NCBI GenBank assembly: GCA_036266845.1
Contig: DATAXI010000110.1
Coordinates: 1 to 12,567 of the forward strand
Source of the DNA: DATAXI01 sp036266845
GTDB lineage: Bacteria; Verrucomicrobiota; Verrucomicrobiia; Chthoniobacterales; Chthoniobacteraceae
Length of the DNA: 12,567 nt
Direction: 5' to 3'
Shown: positions 1 to 6,825 of the stretch, piece after piece
Layout: each line of letters begins with the position of its first letter
How positions within the stretch are numbered: the first letter of the stretch is position 1
Position numbers and translations under genes: made by a program
Notes under the pieces: generated by a model
Seen by the model: the letters and a program-made list of their open reading frames with translations, nothing else
Database searches by the model: none
Told to the model about the DNA's origin: nothing

Positions 1-96
1 CGCGCGGCGAATGGAGCGGAGCGTATTCTCGGGCTCATGGCCCGCCGCGCCGCGATGACCGATGCAAAGCACGAGCCGGGATATTACCGGCCGTAA
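1..96 (+). CDS. possible C-terminal tail of a gene entering from the left edge
   Basis: Frame 1 is open from the first base for 31 codons and stops at TAA 94-96. The predicted tail ends ...KHEPGYYRP. About three quarters of its codons end in G or C, as expected of coding sequence in this DNA, but 31 codons are too few to prove a gene. If real, it is convergent with the L,D-transpeptidase gene and overlaps its 3' end by 13 bp. I recognise no family. Frame 3 is also open across this stretch, so the reading could be chance. Confidence 0.25.
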   Translation, partial: RAANGAERILGLMARRAAMTDAKHEPGYYRP

Positions 97-716
97 AACG
101 CGACGCGATCTTCTTCCGCGGCGTTGATGGCATACCGGACGGATTCCGAGACGGCTGCGACGGCGCGCCCGAGCGATTGCTTGCTCACCTCCACGCGTGC
201 GCCTACCGGCATCAAATTGAAAAGCTGGATCACATCCCTGGAGCGCATCCGGATGCAGCCGTAGCTGGCCGGGCGGCCAATGAGCCGCTCGACCGGGGTG
301 CCGTGGATGTAGATATTGCGGCTGAAGGCGTTCTCGTTGCAATTCTCGAGCCCGCGCAGCCAGATGATGCGGGTCACAATGGGATCGCGCCCCGGAGAAT
401 TGGGCCGCAGGATTTCGCCGGTCATCCGGCGGTTCTTGAACACCGCCCCGAGCGGCGCGCCGGCGCCGATCTTCCCGGCGATCTCCATATAACCCAGCGG
501 GGTGGCGTAGCTGTTGAAACGGTCTCCCACGCCGTAGCGGGAGGTGGATACCGGGTAGCGGGCAACGGTGCAGCCGTTCTCGACCACCGCGATTTTCTGG
601 TCCGGGACGCTGACCACGGCGCAGATATCCGTGTCACCCGCGAAGGCCCGGAACATCGCCAGGCAGCTCAAAACACATGTCAGAAGGGCTCGAATCATGA
701 GCCGTGTAAAGAGCAT
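84..716 (-). CDS. secreted L,D-transpeptidase (YkuD domain)
   Basis: Predicted periplasmic L,D-transpeptidase of about 210 aa. This family uses a catalytic cysteine to make 3-3 peptidoglycan cross-links or to attach proteins to peptidoglycan. The signature is complete: His138 in HGTP and Cys154 in SYGCIRM, the usual H-x15-C spacing, near the C-terminus. Residues 1-26 form a Sec-type signal peptide (Arg5/Arg9, hydrophobic core, cleavage probably after AFA); the mature protein starts at about Gly27. No LysM or other wall-binding module is present, so this is a minimal enzyme. The ATG at 716 was chosen because a GAGGGGG ribosome-binding sequence lies 8 nt upstream and because it begins the signal peptide directly. 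A TTG 14 codons further upstream is open but has no such support. It lies downstream of the glycosyltransferase on the same strand, 149 bp away. The exact reaction cannot be told from sequence. Confidence 0.93.
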   Translation of the reverse strand: MLFTRLMIRALLTCVLSCLAMFRAFAGDTDICAVVSVPDQKIAVVENGCTVARYPVSTSRYGVGDRFNSYATPLGYMEIAGKIGAGAPLGAVFKNRRMTGEILRPNSPGRDPIVTRIIWLRGLENCNENAFSRNIYIHGTPVERLIGRPASYGCIRMRSRDVIQLFNLMPVGARVEVSKQSLGRAVAAVSESVRYAINAAEEDRVAFYGR

Positions 717-748
717 GGGATATGCCCCCTCGCAACCGCGAGAGATAG

Positions 749-754
749 ATTTTA
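749..754 (-). promoter_or_regulatory. candidate -10 hexamer for the L,D-transpeptidase gene
   Basis: Read on the minus strand this is TAAAAT (5 of 6 to TATAAT), 32 nt before the ATG at 716, in a short AT-rich patch within GC-rich DNA. No convincing -35 hexamer lies 16-18 bp upstream, so the call rests on the -10 alone. Confidence 0.28.
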
Positions 755-813
755 TCAAAACACCGTCTCGCCCTGCTCGAAACTAGGCAGAAACCCGCGA
801 TTCCGGGCATAAA

Positions 814-850
814 GCCGGCGCGGAATGGCGTTTGAACCGCAAAAGCCGGC
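814..850 (-). terminator. stem-loop after the glycosyltransferase gene, possible terminator
   Basis: The arms GCCGGC (814-819) and GCCGGC (845-850) pair, and an inner GCGG (820-823) pairs with CCGC (837-840). This gives a 10-bp interrupted stem with an AAAA bulge on the plus strand and a 13-nt loop. On the minus strand it begins 15 nt past the stop codon of the glycosyltransferase and is followed by only three T's. It could end that transcript before the L,D-transpeptidase gene, but the short T tract makes it a weak intrinsic terminator. Confidence 0.4.
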
Positions 851-865
851 TCGGAAATTCTCAAT

Positions 866-2383
866 TCACGCCGGCAAGGCGTCTTCCGGCTCGTCCTCCA
901 CGTCGCTTTCCTGCGTGGCACGCGGGCGGTATTGGGCGATGGAAGCCAGCCCGACATAGGAGAAACCGCCCTGGAAGAGGAGCAGGAAGGGAACCGAACC
1001 CCATTGATTGCGGAGCATGGCCTCCAGCAGGACCACGGTGAAGTAGGCCGCGAAGCCGAGCTCGATGACCGGCAGCACCGTTTTGAGCGCTTTGTAGCGG
1101 GAGGCGCGCAAGGGCTGGTTCTTTTTCACGATGCCATACTTGGGCGTGCGGGTGAACTCGCTGGCATGGTTGAACATCGCCTCGAGCACCGCCCGGGCGT
1201 TATTGATGGCCAGGCCGATGCCCAGACCCAGCAGCAATGGGAGCAGGAGAATCTCCTTCATCCATGTGCGGGGATAGAGGATCCGCTGCGCGCAAACGTA
1301 GAACACACAAGCCGAAAGGGAGGCGGCGACAAAGACCGGGATGTCCAGCAGGACCGTGCGCCACACGCCGGCGCCGAGGCCGCCGCTGATGGGGTGCAGG
1401 AGCACACACAGGAAAAAGAGGAGCAGATAGGCAAAATTCGAGGTGAGGTGGGCCGTGGCCTCCAGCTTGATGAGGATCGGCAGTTCCTTGTTGCGCCAGA
1501 TGACGGGCAGCAGCTTCTTGCAGGTCTGGATGGAGCCTTTGGTCCAGCGATGCTGCTGGGATTTGAAGCCATTGATTTCCGCCGGCAACTCCGCGGGCGT
1601 CACCAGGTCCGCCAGATAGATGAAACGCCAGCCCTTGATCTGGGCCCGGTAGCTCAGGTCCAGGTCCTCGGTCAGCGTGTCATGCTGCCAGCCGCCGCTG
1701 TTCTCGATGCAACTGCGCCGCCAGAGGCCGGCGGTGCCATTGAAGTTGAAGAACCGCCCGGAACGGCTGCGAGCCGTCTGCTCCAGCACCAGATGGCCGT
1801 CCAGGAACATGGCCTGCACCCGGGTCAACAGGGAAAAGGTCCGGTTCAGGTGGCCCCAGCGGGACTGGATCATGCCGATGCCGGGATCGGTGAAGAAATG
1901 GATCGTCTCCTGCAGGAGATTGGGCGTCGGGACAAAATCGGCATCCAGGATGAGGATGTAATCTCCCTTGCAAGTATCCAGGCCGGCGGCCAGCGCCCCG
2001 GCCTTGAAGCCGCTCCGGTCCAGCCGGTGCTTATGCTCGATATCGAAGCCCTGCGCGCGCAGCTCCTTCATCTTAGCCTCGCAGATTTCCTGCGTCTCGT
2101 CCGTCGAATCATCGAGCACCTGGATCTGTAAGAGATCGCGGGGGTAATCGAGCTTGCTCACCGCGTCGAGCAGGCGCTCCACCACGTACAGCTCATTGAA
2201 TATGGGAAGCTGCACCGTCACCTTTGGAAGCGCATCGAACTGGCGGACCGGCTTAGGGACGTTCTTGCGATGCTTATAGAAAAGGTAAACGATCACATAC
2301 CGGTGAGCGCCGTAGAGGCAGAGGCCAAACAGCACAGCCAGATAACAGATTGCCCAAATAAAGTGTCCAACGCGTCCGTCCAT
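866..2383 (-). CDS. membrane family 2 glycosyltransferase, CslA/cellulose-synthase-like
   Basis: Processive inner-membrane beta-glycan synthase of 505 aa. Such enzymes polymerise a sugar from a nucleotide donor (GDP-mannose or UDP-glucose) on the cytoplasmic face and pass the chain through the membrane. Membrane segments are visible at about 7-26, 316-333, 343-363, 378-397, 436-455 and 463-483, with the GT-A catalytic domain between the first and second. Catalytic motifs are all present and in order: DDSTD 91-95, DAD 147-149, FNFNGTAG 213-219, TEDLD 238-242 and QQHRW 276-280. The FNFNGTAG and QQHRW stretches resemble plant CslA/CslC mannan or glucan synthases more than BcsA. No PilZ domain follows, so c-di-GMP control through a fused PilZ is not expected. 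The ATG at 2383 has no clear ribosome-binding site but leads straight into the first membrane segment. The C-terminus is an acidic tail (484-505). Whether the product is mannan or glucan cannot be decided here. Confidence 0.92.
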   Translation of the reverse strand: MDGRVGHFIWAICYLAVLFGLCLYGAHRYVIVYLFYKHRKNVPKPVRQFDALPKVTVQLPIFNELYVVERLLDAVSKLDYPRDLLQIQVLDDSTDETQEICEAKMKELRAQGFDIEHKHRLDRSGFKAGALAAGLDTCKGDYILILDADFVPTPNLLQETIHFFTDPGIGMIQSRWGHLNRTFSLLTRVQAMFLDGHLVLEQTARSRSGRFFNFNGTAGLWRRSCIENSGGWQHDTLTEDLDLSYRAQIKGWRFIYLADLVTPAELPAEINGFKSQQHRWTKGSIQTCKKLLPVIWRNKELPILIKLEATAHLTSNFAYLLLFFLCVLLHPISGGLGAGVWRTVLLDIPVFVAASLSACVFYVCAQRILYPRTWMKEILLLPLLLGLGIGLAINNARAVLEAMFNHASEFTRTPKYGIVKKNQPLRASRYKALKTVLPVIELGFAAYFTVVLLEAMLRNQWGSVPFLLLFQGGFSYVGLASIAQYRPRATQESDVEDEPEDALPA

Positions 2384-2613
2384 AGTTCAGGTTAAATGTG
2401 CGTCCTCAGAAGCCGGTTGAAATGCCAGGAATTTACGTTTCTTGTTGAGTGATGCTCCGCGAGATGCCAGTTCCATTCCCGGTCAGCCTTTGGGGGACAC
2501 TCATCCACCCCTGCGCCATGCGCGGGTCCAATAAGATAAATCGACAACGCGGTGCACATGATGGGTTAACGGGCTCCTAAGTCTGGCGGGATACCCCGCC
2601 AAATTCGGGCCGA
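2384..2613. promoter_or_regulatory. divergent intergenic spacer
   Basis: This 230-bp gap separates the divergent glycosyltransferase (-) and DUF885 (+) genes, so it should carry promoters for both. It is more AT-rich than the flanking genes, for example around 2441-2455 and 2530-2540. TAAGAT near 2532 matches a -10 box at four of six positions, but no -35 box accompanies it. I could not define a promoter for either direction with confidence. Confidence 0.4.
2584..2601 (+). other. perfect hairpin just before the DUF885 start codon
   Basis: TGGCGGG (2584-2590) and CCCGCCA (2595-2601) form a perfect 7-bp GC-rich stem with a four-base ATAC loop. It ends 12 nt before the ATG at 2614, so in mRNA it would sit at the ribosome landing site. 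No T run follows, so it is not a standard terminator. Confidence 0.5.
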
Positions 2614-4293
2614 ATGATGCCGGTTTACTCAAGAGCGTCAAGAGCAATGAAACTGTCAAAAGTGAAAGGAAAGTCCCCCGCTGTGCGGGACTTCGAGCGT
2701 ATTACCCGGGATTTTTTGGACGCTTCCCACGAGCTTTTTCCCCAGGAGGCAAGCGAATTGGGGCTCTCCCGGTACGAGCATCGCCTGGGGAAAAACGGGG
2801 AGGCGACGTATCTGCGTCACATCGCACTCATGGAGAAAGCCCTTGCGGCCACCGAGCGCCTCCCGGAGGCCGATTTCGCGGGCGATGCGTGGCTGGACCG
2901 GCGCGGTTTTCTCTCCATGCTGCGGACTGGCCTCCTCTTTCAGCGGGATCTGGAGCGCTGGCGGACCAATCCCCAAGCGCATTGCGATGCTGCCGTGGGA
3001 TCCATCTTCGACCTGGTGATCCGCTATGCGGATCGTCTGCCGCGCGTCCTGCCAAAGATCGAGAGCCGCCTGGCCCGCATCCCGGATTTCCTGGCGGAAG
3101 GGGCCTCTGTGGTCCGGGCGCCGGTGCCGCTTTGGACCCGGCTCGCGCGCAAAAGCTGCGAGGGGATCGGCCCGTTTCTGAAGGAAATCGAGGGAAAACT
3201 GGCGCAATATTCCGCCAGGCCGGAGCGGACCGCGGCCCTCTTTGATGCGGCGCGGAAGGCTTTTGCCCGTTACTCGGAGGAGATCGGGCGGAAACGCCCC
3301 GGTCCCGAGGGGAGTTTCGCCGTGGGCCGGGGGAACATGGAAATGCTGGTTCGCGAGCGGATGGGCCTCAACCGCTCGCTTGCGGAGATCGAAGCGACGG
3401 GCTGGAGCCTGATCCGGAAAATGGAGGACGAGCTGCGAAAAGAGGCGCGCAAGTTTGGACGGCGCAGCGCCGCGGAGATTCTCCGGGCTGCGGCCCAGAG
3501 CTGGGAGCCGCGCGGACCGTCGCTGATATCCGAATACGAGCGAGTGACGCTGAGCATTCGCGACGCCTTTGCCAGGAAGCAATTACTGACACTGCCGCCC
3601 GGGGAACGGTTGCGCGTCCAGCCCGTGCCGGATTTCATCAAGCACCTTTTCCCGACAGCGGCTTACCGCCAGCCGGGTCCCTACTCGCGCGACCAGACCG
3701 GTATCTTCTGGGTCAACGATCTGGGGGCCGGCATCCGCGATCCCGCGAAGCGGCTTGCGGAGACGCGGCAGCACCATGGTCTGGAATTGACCTGCGCCCA
3801 TGAGGCGTACCCCGGGCATCACGTTCAGTTTGTCATTCAGAACCGTCACCCGAGCAAGCTGCGCCGCCTCTTCGCCCACGCCATATTCTATGAGGGCTGG
3901 ACTCTCTGGTGCGAGAAGATGTGCGTGGACCACCGCATCATTCGCAAACCGGAGGCGCGGCTTCAGCAGTTGCAGGATGCGCTGTGGCGCGCCTGCCGCA
4001 TCGTGATCGATTGCGGCCTGCAAGGCGGCGCCCTCACGTATGCCGGCGCGGTCAAGTTGCTGATGGAGCGGGTCGGTTTTACCAAGGCGCGTGCCGAGGG
4101 GGATGTGAATTGGTACACCTCGTCTCCCACCGTGCCCATGAGCTACCTGCTGGGCCGGCTGGAGCTGGAGCGGCTCCATGCCCGCCTGACCGGCAACGAC
4201 GGGTGGACGGAGCGGCAGTTTAACGATTACATTCTCTCGTTCGGGGCCATCCCCTGGAGCTGGATTTGGGAGGCCCGGTTGCGCCCCGACTGA
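2614..4293 (+). CDS. DUF885 family protein, putative metallohydrolase/peptidase
   Basis: Protein of 559 aa belonging to DUF885, a family regarded as metallopeptidase-like because of its HExxPGH motif. Both hallmark motifs are visible: HEAYPGHHVQ at 396-405, with candidate metal ligands His396, His402/403 and catalytic Glu397, and EGWTLWCE at 427-434 (usually EGWALYAE), giving Glu427 and Glu434. The first ~370 residues are mostly helical and rich in charged residues. Many relatives are exported, often as lipoproteins; this one has a basic, polar N-terminus with no hydrophobic segment, so it is probably cytoplasmic. Start ATG 2614 has little ribosome-binding signal; the ATG at 2647 (MKLSKVKGKS...) is a reasonable alternative. 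The stop is followed after 5 nt by the hybrid kinase, so the two are probably co-transcribed. The substrate is unknown; peptides are inferred only from the family. Confidence 0.88.
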   Translation: MMPVYSRASRAMKLSKVKGKSPAVRDFERITRDFLDASHELFPQEASELGLSRYEHRLGKNGEATYLRHIALMEKALAATERLPEADFAGDAWLDRRGFLSMLRTGLLFQRDLERWRTNPQAHCDAAVGSIFDLVIRYADRLPRVLPKIESRLARIPDFLAEGASVVRAPVPLWTRLARKSCEGIGPFLKEIEGKLAQYSARPERTAALFDAARKAFARYSEEIGRKRPGPEGSFAVGRGNMEMLVRERMGLNRSLAEIEATGWSLIRKMEDELRKEARKFGRRSAAEILRAAAQSWEPRGPSLISEYERVTLSIRDAFARKQLLTLPPGERLRVQPVPDFIKHLFPTAAYRQPGPYSRDQTGIFWVNDLGAGIRDPAKRLAETRQHHGLELTCAHEAYPGHHVQFVIQNRHPSKLRRLFAHAIFYEGWTLWCEKMCVDHRIIRKPEARLQQLQDALWRACRIVIDCGLQGGALTYAGAVKLLMERVGFTKARAEGDVNWYTSSPTVPMSYLLGRLELERLHARLTGNDGWTERQFNDYILSFGAIPWSWIWEARLRPD

Positions 4294-4298
4294 TACCC

Positions 4299-6800
4299 AT
4301 GACAATGCCGCAAAAGATGCCCCGCTTCTTTTTCAGGAAAGGGCCGTTCAAGCCGCTGGATGTCGCGCTGGCCCTTTTCCTGGCCGGTTGCGTCCCGACC
4401 ATCCTGATGGCGGTCATCTCCTACTCGATTCTGCGCGGCACGCTGGAGAGCAGCATCATGGGCGACCGCAGCACCCTGGTCCTCTCCCTGGCCCGCCTGG
4501 TCAATGCGGAGACCAGCCGCCCCGGCGAGATGCTGGAATACTACCAGATGACGCCCGCCGTGCAGCAGATGGTGCGGCGTTCGCCGGGCGATCCGGACGT
4601 GCAGACCTGGCTGGCGGACGCCTTTTACTCGCATCCGCGCGTGGATGGGATGTTTCTCACCGATGCCGAGGGCCGGCTGCTGGGCTCCATTCCCCAGACC
4701 GGACCTGAGAATCTGGGCAAGGAGTTCTCGACCGCCTACTGGCTGGCCCAGGCGCGCGCGACCAGTGGTTATTACGTCTCGCCGGTCCATCTCCGCATTC
4801 CGGACCAGCGCCTCTGCACCACCATTGTGGCGCCTGTGCGGGACAAGGCGCACCACATTCTTGGTTTTGTCGGCGTCAATATATTGGTGGAGCGAATCGG
4901 CAAGCGGCTGCTTTCGCTCGATTTTGGAGAGCAGACAGCGGTCCAGATTGTGGACCAGACCGGAATGCCGCTCTTTAACCGGGAACTGGCGCCCAATACC
5001 GGCGGCGCCACTGAGGATCCCGCGCTGCTGCAAAGGATCAAGAATGCCAGCCAGCAGCAGTTCCGCTGGCACGACGACCTGGTCAGGATTCAAAAGATCG
5101 AAGGGGCCAACTGGACTGCGATCCTGCGCCAGCCGATTTCCGTAGCCTACCAGCCGGTGCGCAACCTGGTGGAACGGGAGGCCGTCATTGCGGCATGGCT
5201 GGTTGCATTGTACGCGATCGGCTCGTGGCTCGTGAGCTGGCTTTACCGCAATCACCTGCTGGCCACGGAACGCATCGCGAGGGAGACCTCTTTCAGCCAG
5301 ACGATTCTCACTCACATGCCTATCGGGATCGCCCTGCTGGATACCCGCTCGCGGCACATCCTGGAGGCGAACGAGAAGTTCATCGAGATGGCGCGCGAGT
5401 TCGGGGGCGCGCCCCCGGACCGGCCGCCCGATCGCCTCTCCCTGGCGGATTTGCCCAACCTCGGCATCGATGAGGCCGTCGAGCGCGTCTCGAACTCCGG
5501 GCGCTCCTTTCAGACGCGCGAGCAGATGGTGCAGGATGCCACCCAGCGGAAGCATTTTCTCTCCGTCAACATCATGCGGCTGCAGGATGCCGAGCAGCGG
5601 ACTCACGGCGTGCTGCTCCTGATGGAGGATGCCACGCATGACGTGGAAACCCGGCGCGATCTCATCGCCGCCAACACCGCCAAGGACCAGTTTCTCGCGC
5701 TGCTCTCCCACGAGCTGCGCAACCCGCTTTCCCCGGTGATCACGATGGTGTCCGAGCTGGATAAAATGACCGACTCGCCCGCAGCCCGCAACGCATTGGA
5801 AATCATCCGGCGCAATGTGGAGCTGGAGGCGCGCCTCATTGACGATCTGCTGGACATCACCCGCATCTCGCACGGCAAGCTGCAACTGACCCCGGAGTCG
5901 ATCGATGCCCACCGGGCCATCCATCGCGCGCTGGAGATTTGCCAGCGGGATATCGATGCGAAACACCTCGATGTCCGCCTTGATCTCGCCGCAACCTCGT
6001 TTCACGTGAAGGCGGACCCCGCCCGCTTCCAGCAGGTGCTGTGGAACCTCATCAAAAACGCCGTCAAATTCACCCCGCGCGGCCTCATCACCATCCGCTC
6101 CCACAACGATGGCGCGGGCCGCATTATCATGGAGGTCAGCGATACCGGGATCGGCATCACGCCGGAGCGGCTGGGCCGCATCTTCAAGCCCTTCGACCAG
6201 GGGGAGAGTTCCATTACCCGGCGCTTTGGCGGCCTGGGCCTGGGGCTGGCAATCTCCAAGGCGATGATCGATGCGCACGGCGGCGCCCTCAAGGTGCGCA
6301 GCGCCGGCAAGGACCAGGGAGCCACATTCACTGTCGAGCTGGGCACCGTGGAGCCGCCCATCCAGGCGCCGGAGACTGTGCGCACGCCCACCATTACCGG
6401 CGGCAGTCTGCAGCACAGGATTTTGCTGGTGGACGATCACGAGGATACCTGCACCGGCATGCGGATGATCCTGGAGCGGCGCGGCTACCGGGTGAAGATT
6501 GCGCACGACGTGAAATCCGCCATCGAAGTTGCCGCCAGTTATCCTTTCGAGCTGCTCATCAGCGATCTGGGCCTGCCGGATGGCACGGGGTTCGATCTCA
6601 TGAAGGAACTGCGCCGCATCCGTGGCGATTCCATCCGCGGGGTCGCTCTCAGCGGTTTTGGCATGGAAAGCGATATCGAACGTTCCATGGAAGCCGGGTT
6701 TGACGTGCACCTCATCAAGCCTGTCAATCTCGAGCGGCTAAGCGAGATCCTGCGCAAGGTTTTCCCGCCGGAGGAGATGGAGCCCGCCGGGCGGTCCTGA
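4299..6800 (+). CDS. hybrid sensor histidine kinase with C-terminal receiver domain
   Basis: Inner-membrane hybrid kinase of 833 aa. Order: membrane segment 21-44; extracytoplasmic Cache-like sensor about 45-293; membrane segment 294-315; PAS-like domain about 333-450; HisKA with phospho-acceptor His471 in SHELRNP; HATPase with N box around Asn587, DTGIGI 615-620 and GGLGLGL 644-650; then a receiver at about 706-822 with acidic pair Asp712/Asp713, phospho-acceptor Asp756, Ser785 and Lys807. It should sense a small external ligand and autophosphorylate. No Hpt and no DNA-binding or other output domain is present, so the onward step from Asp756 must use another protein or the receiver must be regulatory. 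ATG 4299 begins 5 nt after the DUF885 stop. An in-frame TTG at 4266 would overlap that gene and has no support; ATG 4305 is also possible. No ribosome-binding site is evident, suggesting coupling to DUF885 translation. The Cache assignment rests on position and length. Confidence 0.93.
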   Translation: MTMPQKMPRFFFRKGPFKPLDVALALFLAGCVPTILMAVISYSILRGTLESSIMGDRSTLVLSLARLVNAETSRPGEMLEYYQMTPAVQQMVRRSPGDPDVQTWLADAFYSHPRVDGMFLTDAEGRLLGSIPQTGPENLGKEFSTAYWLAQARATSGYYVSPVHLRIPDQRLCTTIVAPVRDKAHHILGFVGVNILVERIGKRLLSLDFGEQTAVQIVDQTGMPLFNRELAPNTGGATEDPALLQRIKNASQQQFRWHDDLVRIQKIEGANWTAILRQPISVAYQPVRNLVEREAVIAAWLVALYAIGSWLVSWLYRNHLLATERIARETSFSQTILTHMPIGIALLDTRSRHILEANEKFIEMAREFGGAPPDRPPDRLSLADLPNLGIDEAVERVSNSGRSFQTREQMVQDATQRKHFLSVNIMRLQDAEQRTHGVLLLMEDATHDVETRRDLIAANTAKDQFLALLSHELRNPLSPVITMVSELDKMTDSPAARNALEIIRRNVELEARLIDDLLDITRISHGKLQLTPESIDAHRAIHRALEICQRDIDAKHLDVRLDLAATSFHVKADPARFQQVLWNLIKNAVKFTPRGLITIRSHNDGAGRIIMEVSDTGIGITPERLGRIFKPFDQGESSITRRFGGLGLGLAISKAMIDAHGGALKVRSAGKDQGATFTVELGTVEPPIQAPETVRTPTITGGSLQHRILLVDDHEDTCTGMRMILERRGYRVKIAHDVKSAIEVAASYPFELLISDLGLPDGTGFDLMKELRRIRGDSIRGVALSGFGMESDIERSMEAGFDVHLIKPVNLERLSEILRKVFPPEEMEPAGRS

Positions 6801-6807
6801 TTTTTTT
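6779..6807 (+). terminator. candidate intrinsic terminator straddling the hybrid kinase stop codon
   Basis: GGA (6779-6781) pairs with TCC (6795-6797), and CCGC (6784-6787) pairs with GCGG (6791-6794), closing a three-base loop. A two-base bulge separates the helices, giving seven pairs, six of them GC. The stop codon TGA follows (6798-6800), then seven T's (6801-6807). The stem and T run are those of a rho-independent terminator, but the three bases between them and the bulge would weaken it. It may attenuate rather than end transcription into the next kinase gene. Confidence 0.45.
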
Positions 6808-6825
6808 CCATGCTTTTCCCCGCGT

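Noticed and set aside
84..716. Lipobox in the L,D-transpeptidase signal (VLSC)
   Set aside because: The Cys lies in the middle of the hydrophobic core, and the -2 residue is Leu. A Sec cleavage after AFA fits better.
717..758. TTG start extending the L,D-transpeptidase by 14 residues
   Set aside because: The extension would run through the GAGGGGG sequence and bury the signal peptide; ATG 716 is better supported.
932..2131. 399-codon open frame antisense to the glycosyltransferase
   Set aside because: The opposite strand has all the glycosyltransferase motifs; this frame is Gln/Glu/Arg/Gly-rich without any domain.
4266..4298. TTG start extending the hybrid kinase by 11 residues
   Set aside because: It would overlap DUF885 by 28 bp with a rare start and no ribosome-binding site; the ATG at 4299 sits right after the DUF885 stop.
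4227..6710. 827-codon open frame antisense to the hybrid kinase
   Set aside because: It mirrors a gene with complete kinase and receiver motifs. Its translation is rich in His, Arg, Gly and Gln with no recognisable domain, as expected from the reverse frame of GC-rich coding DNA.
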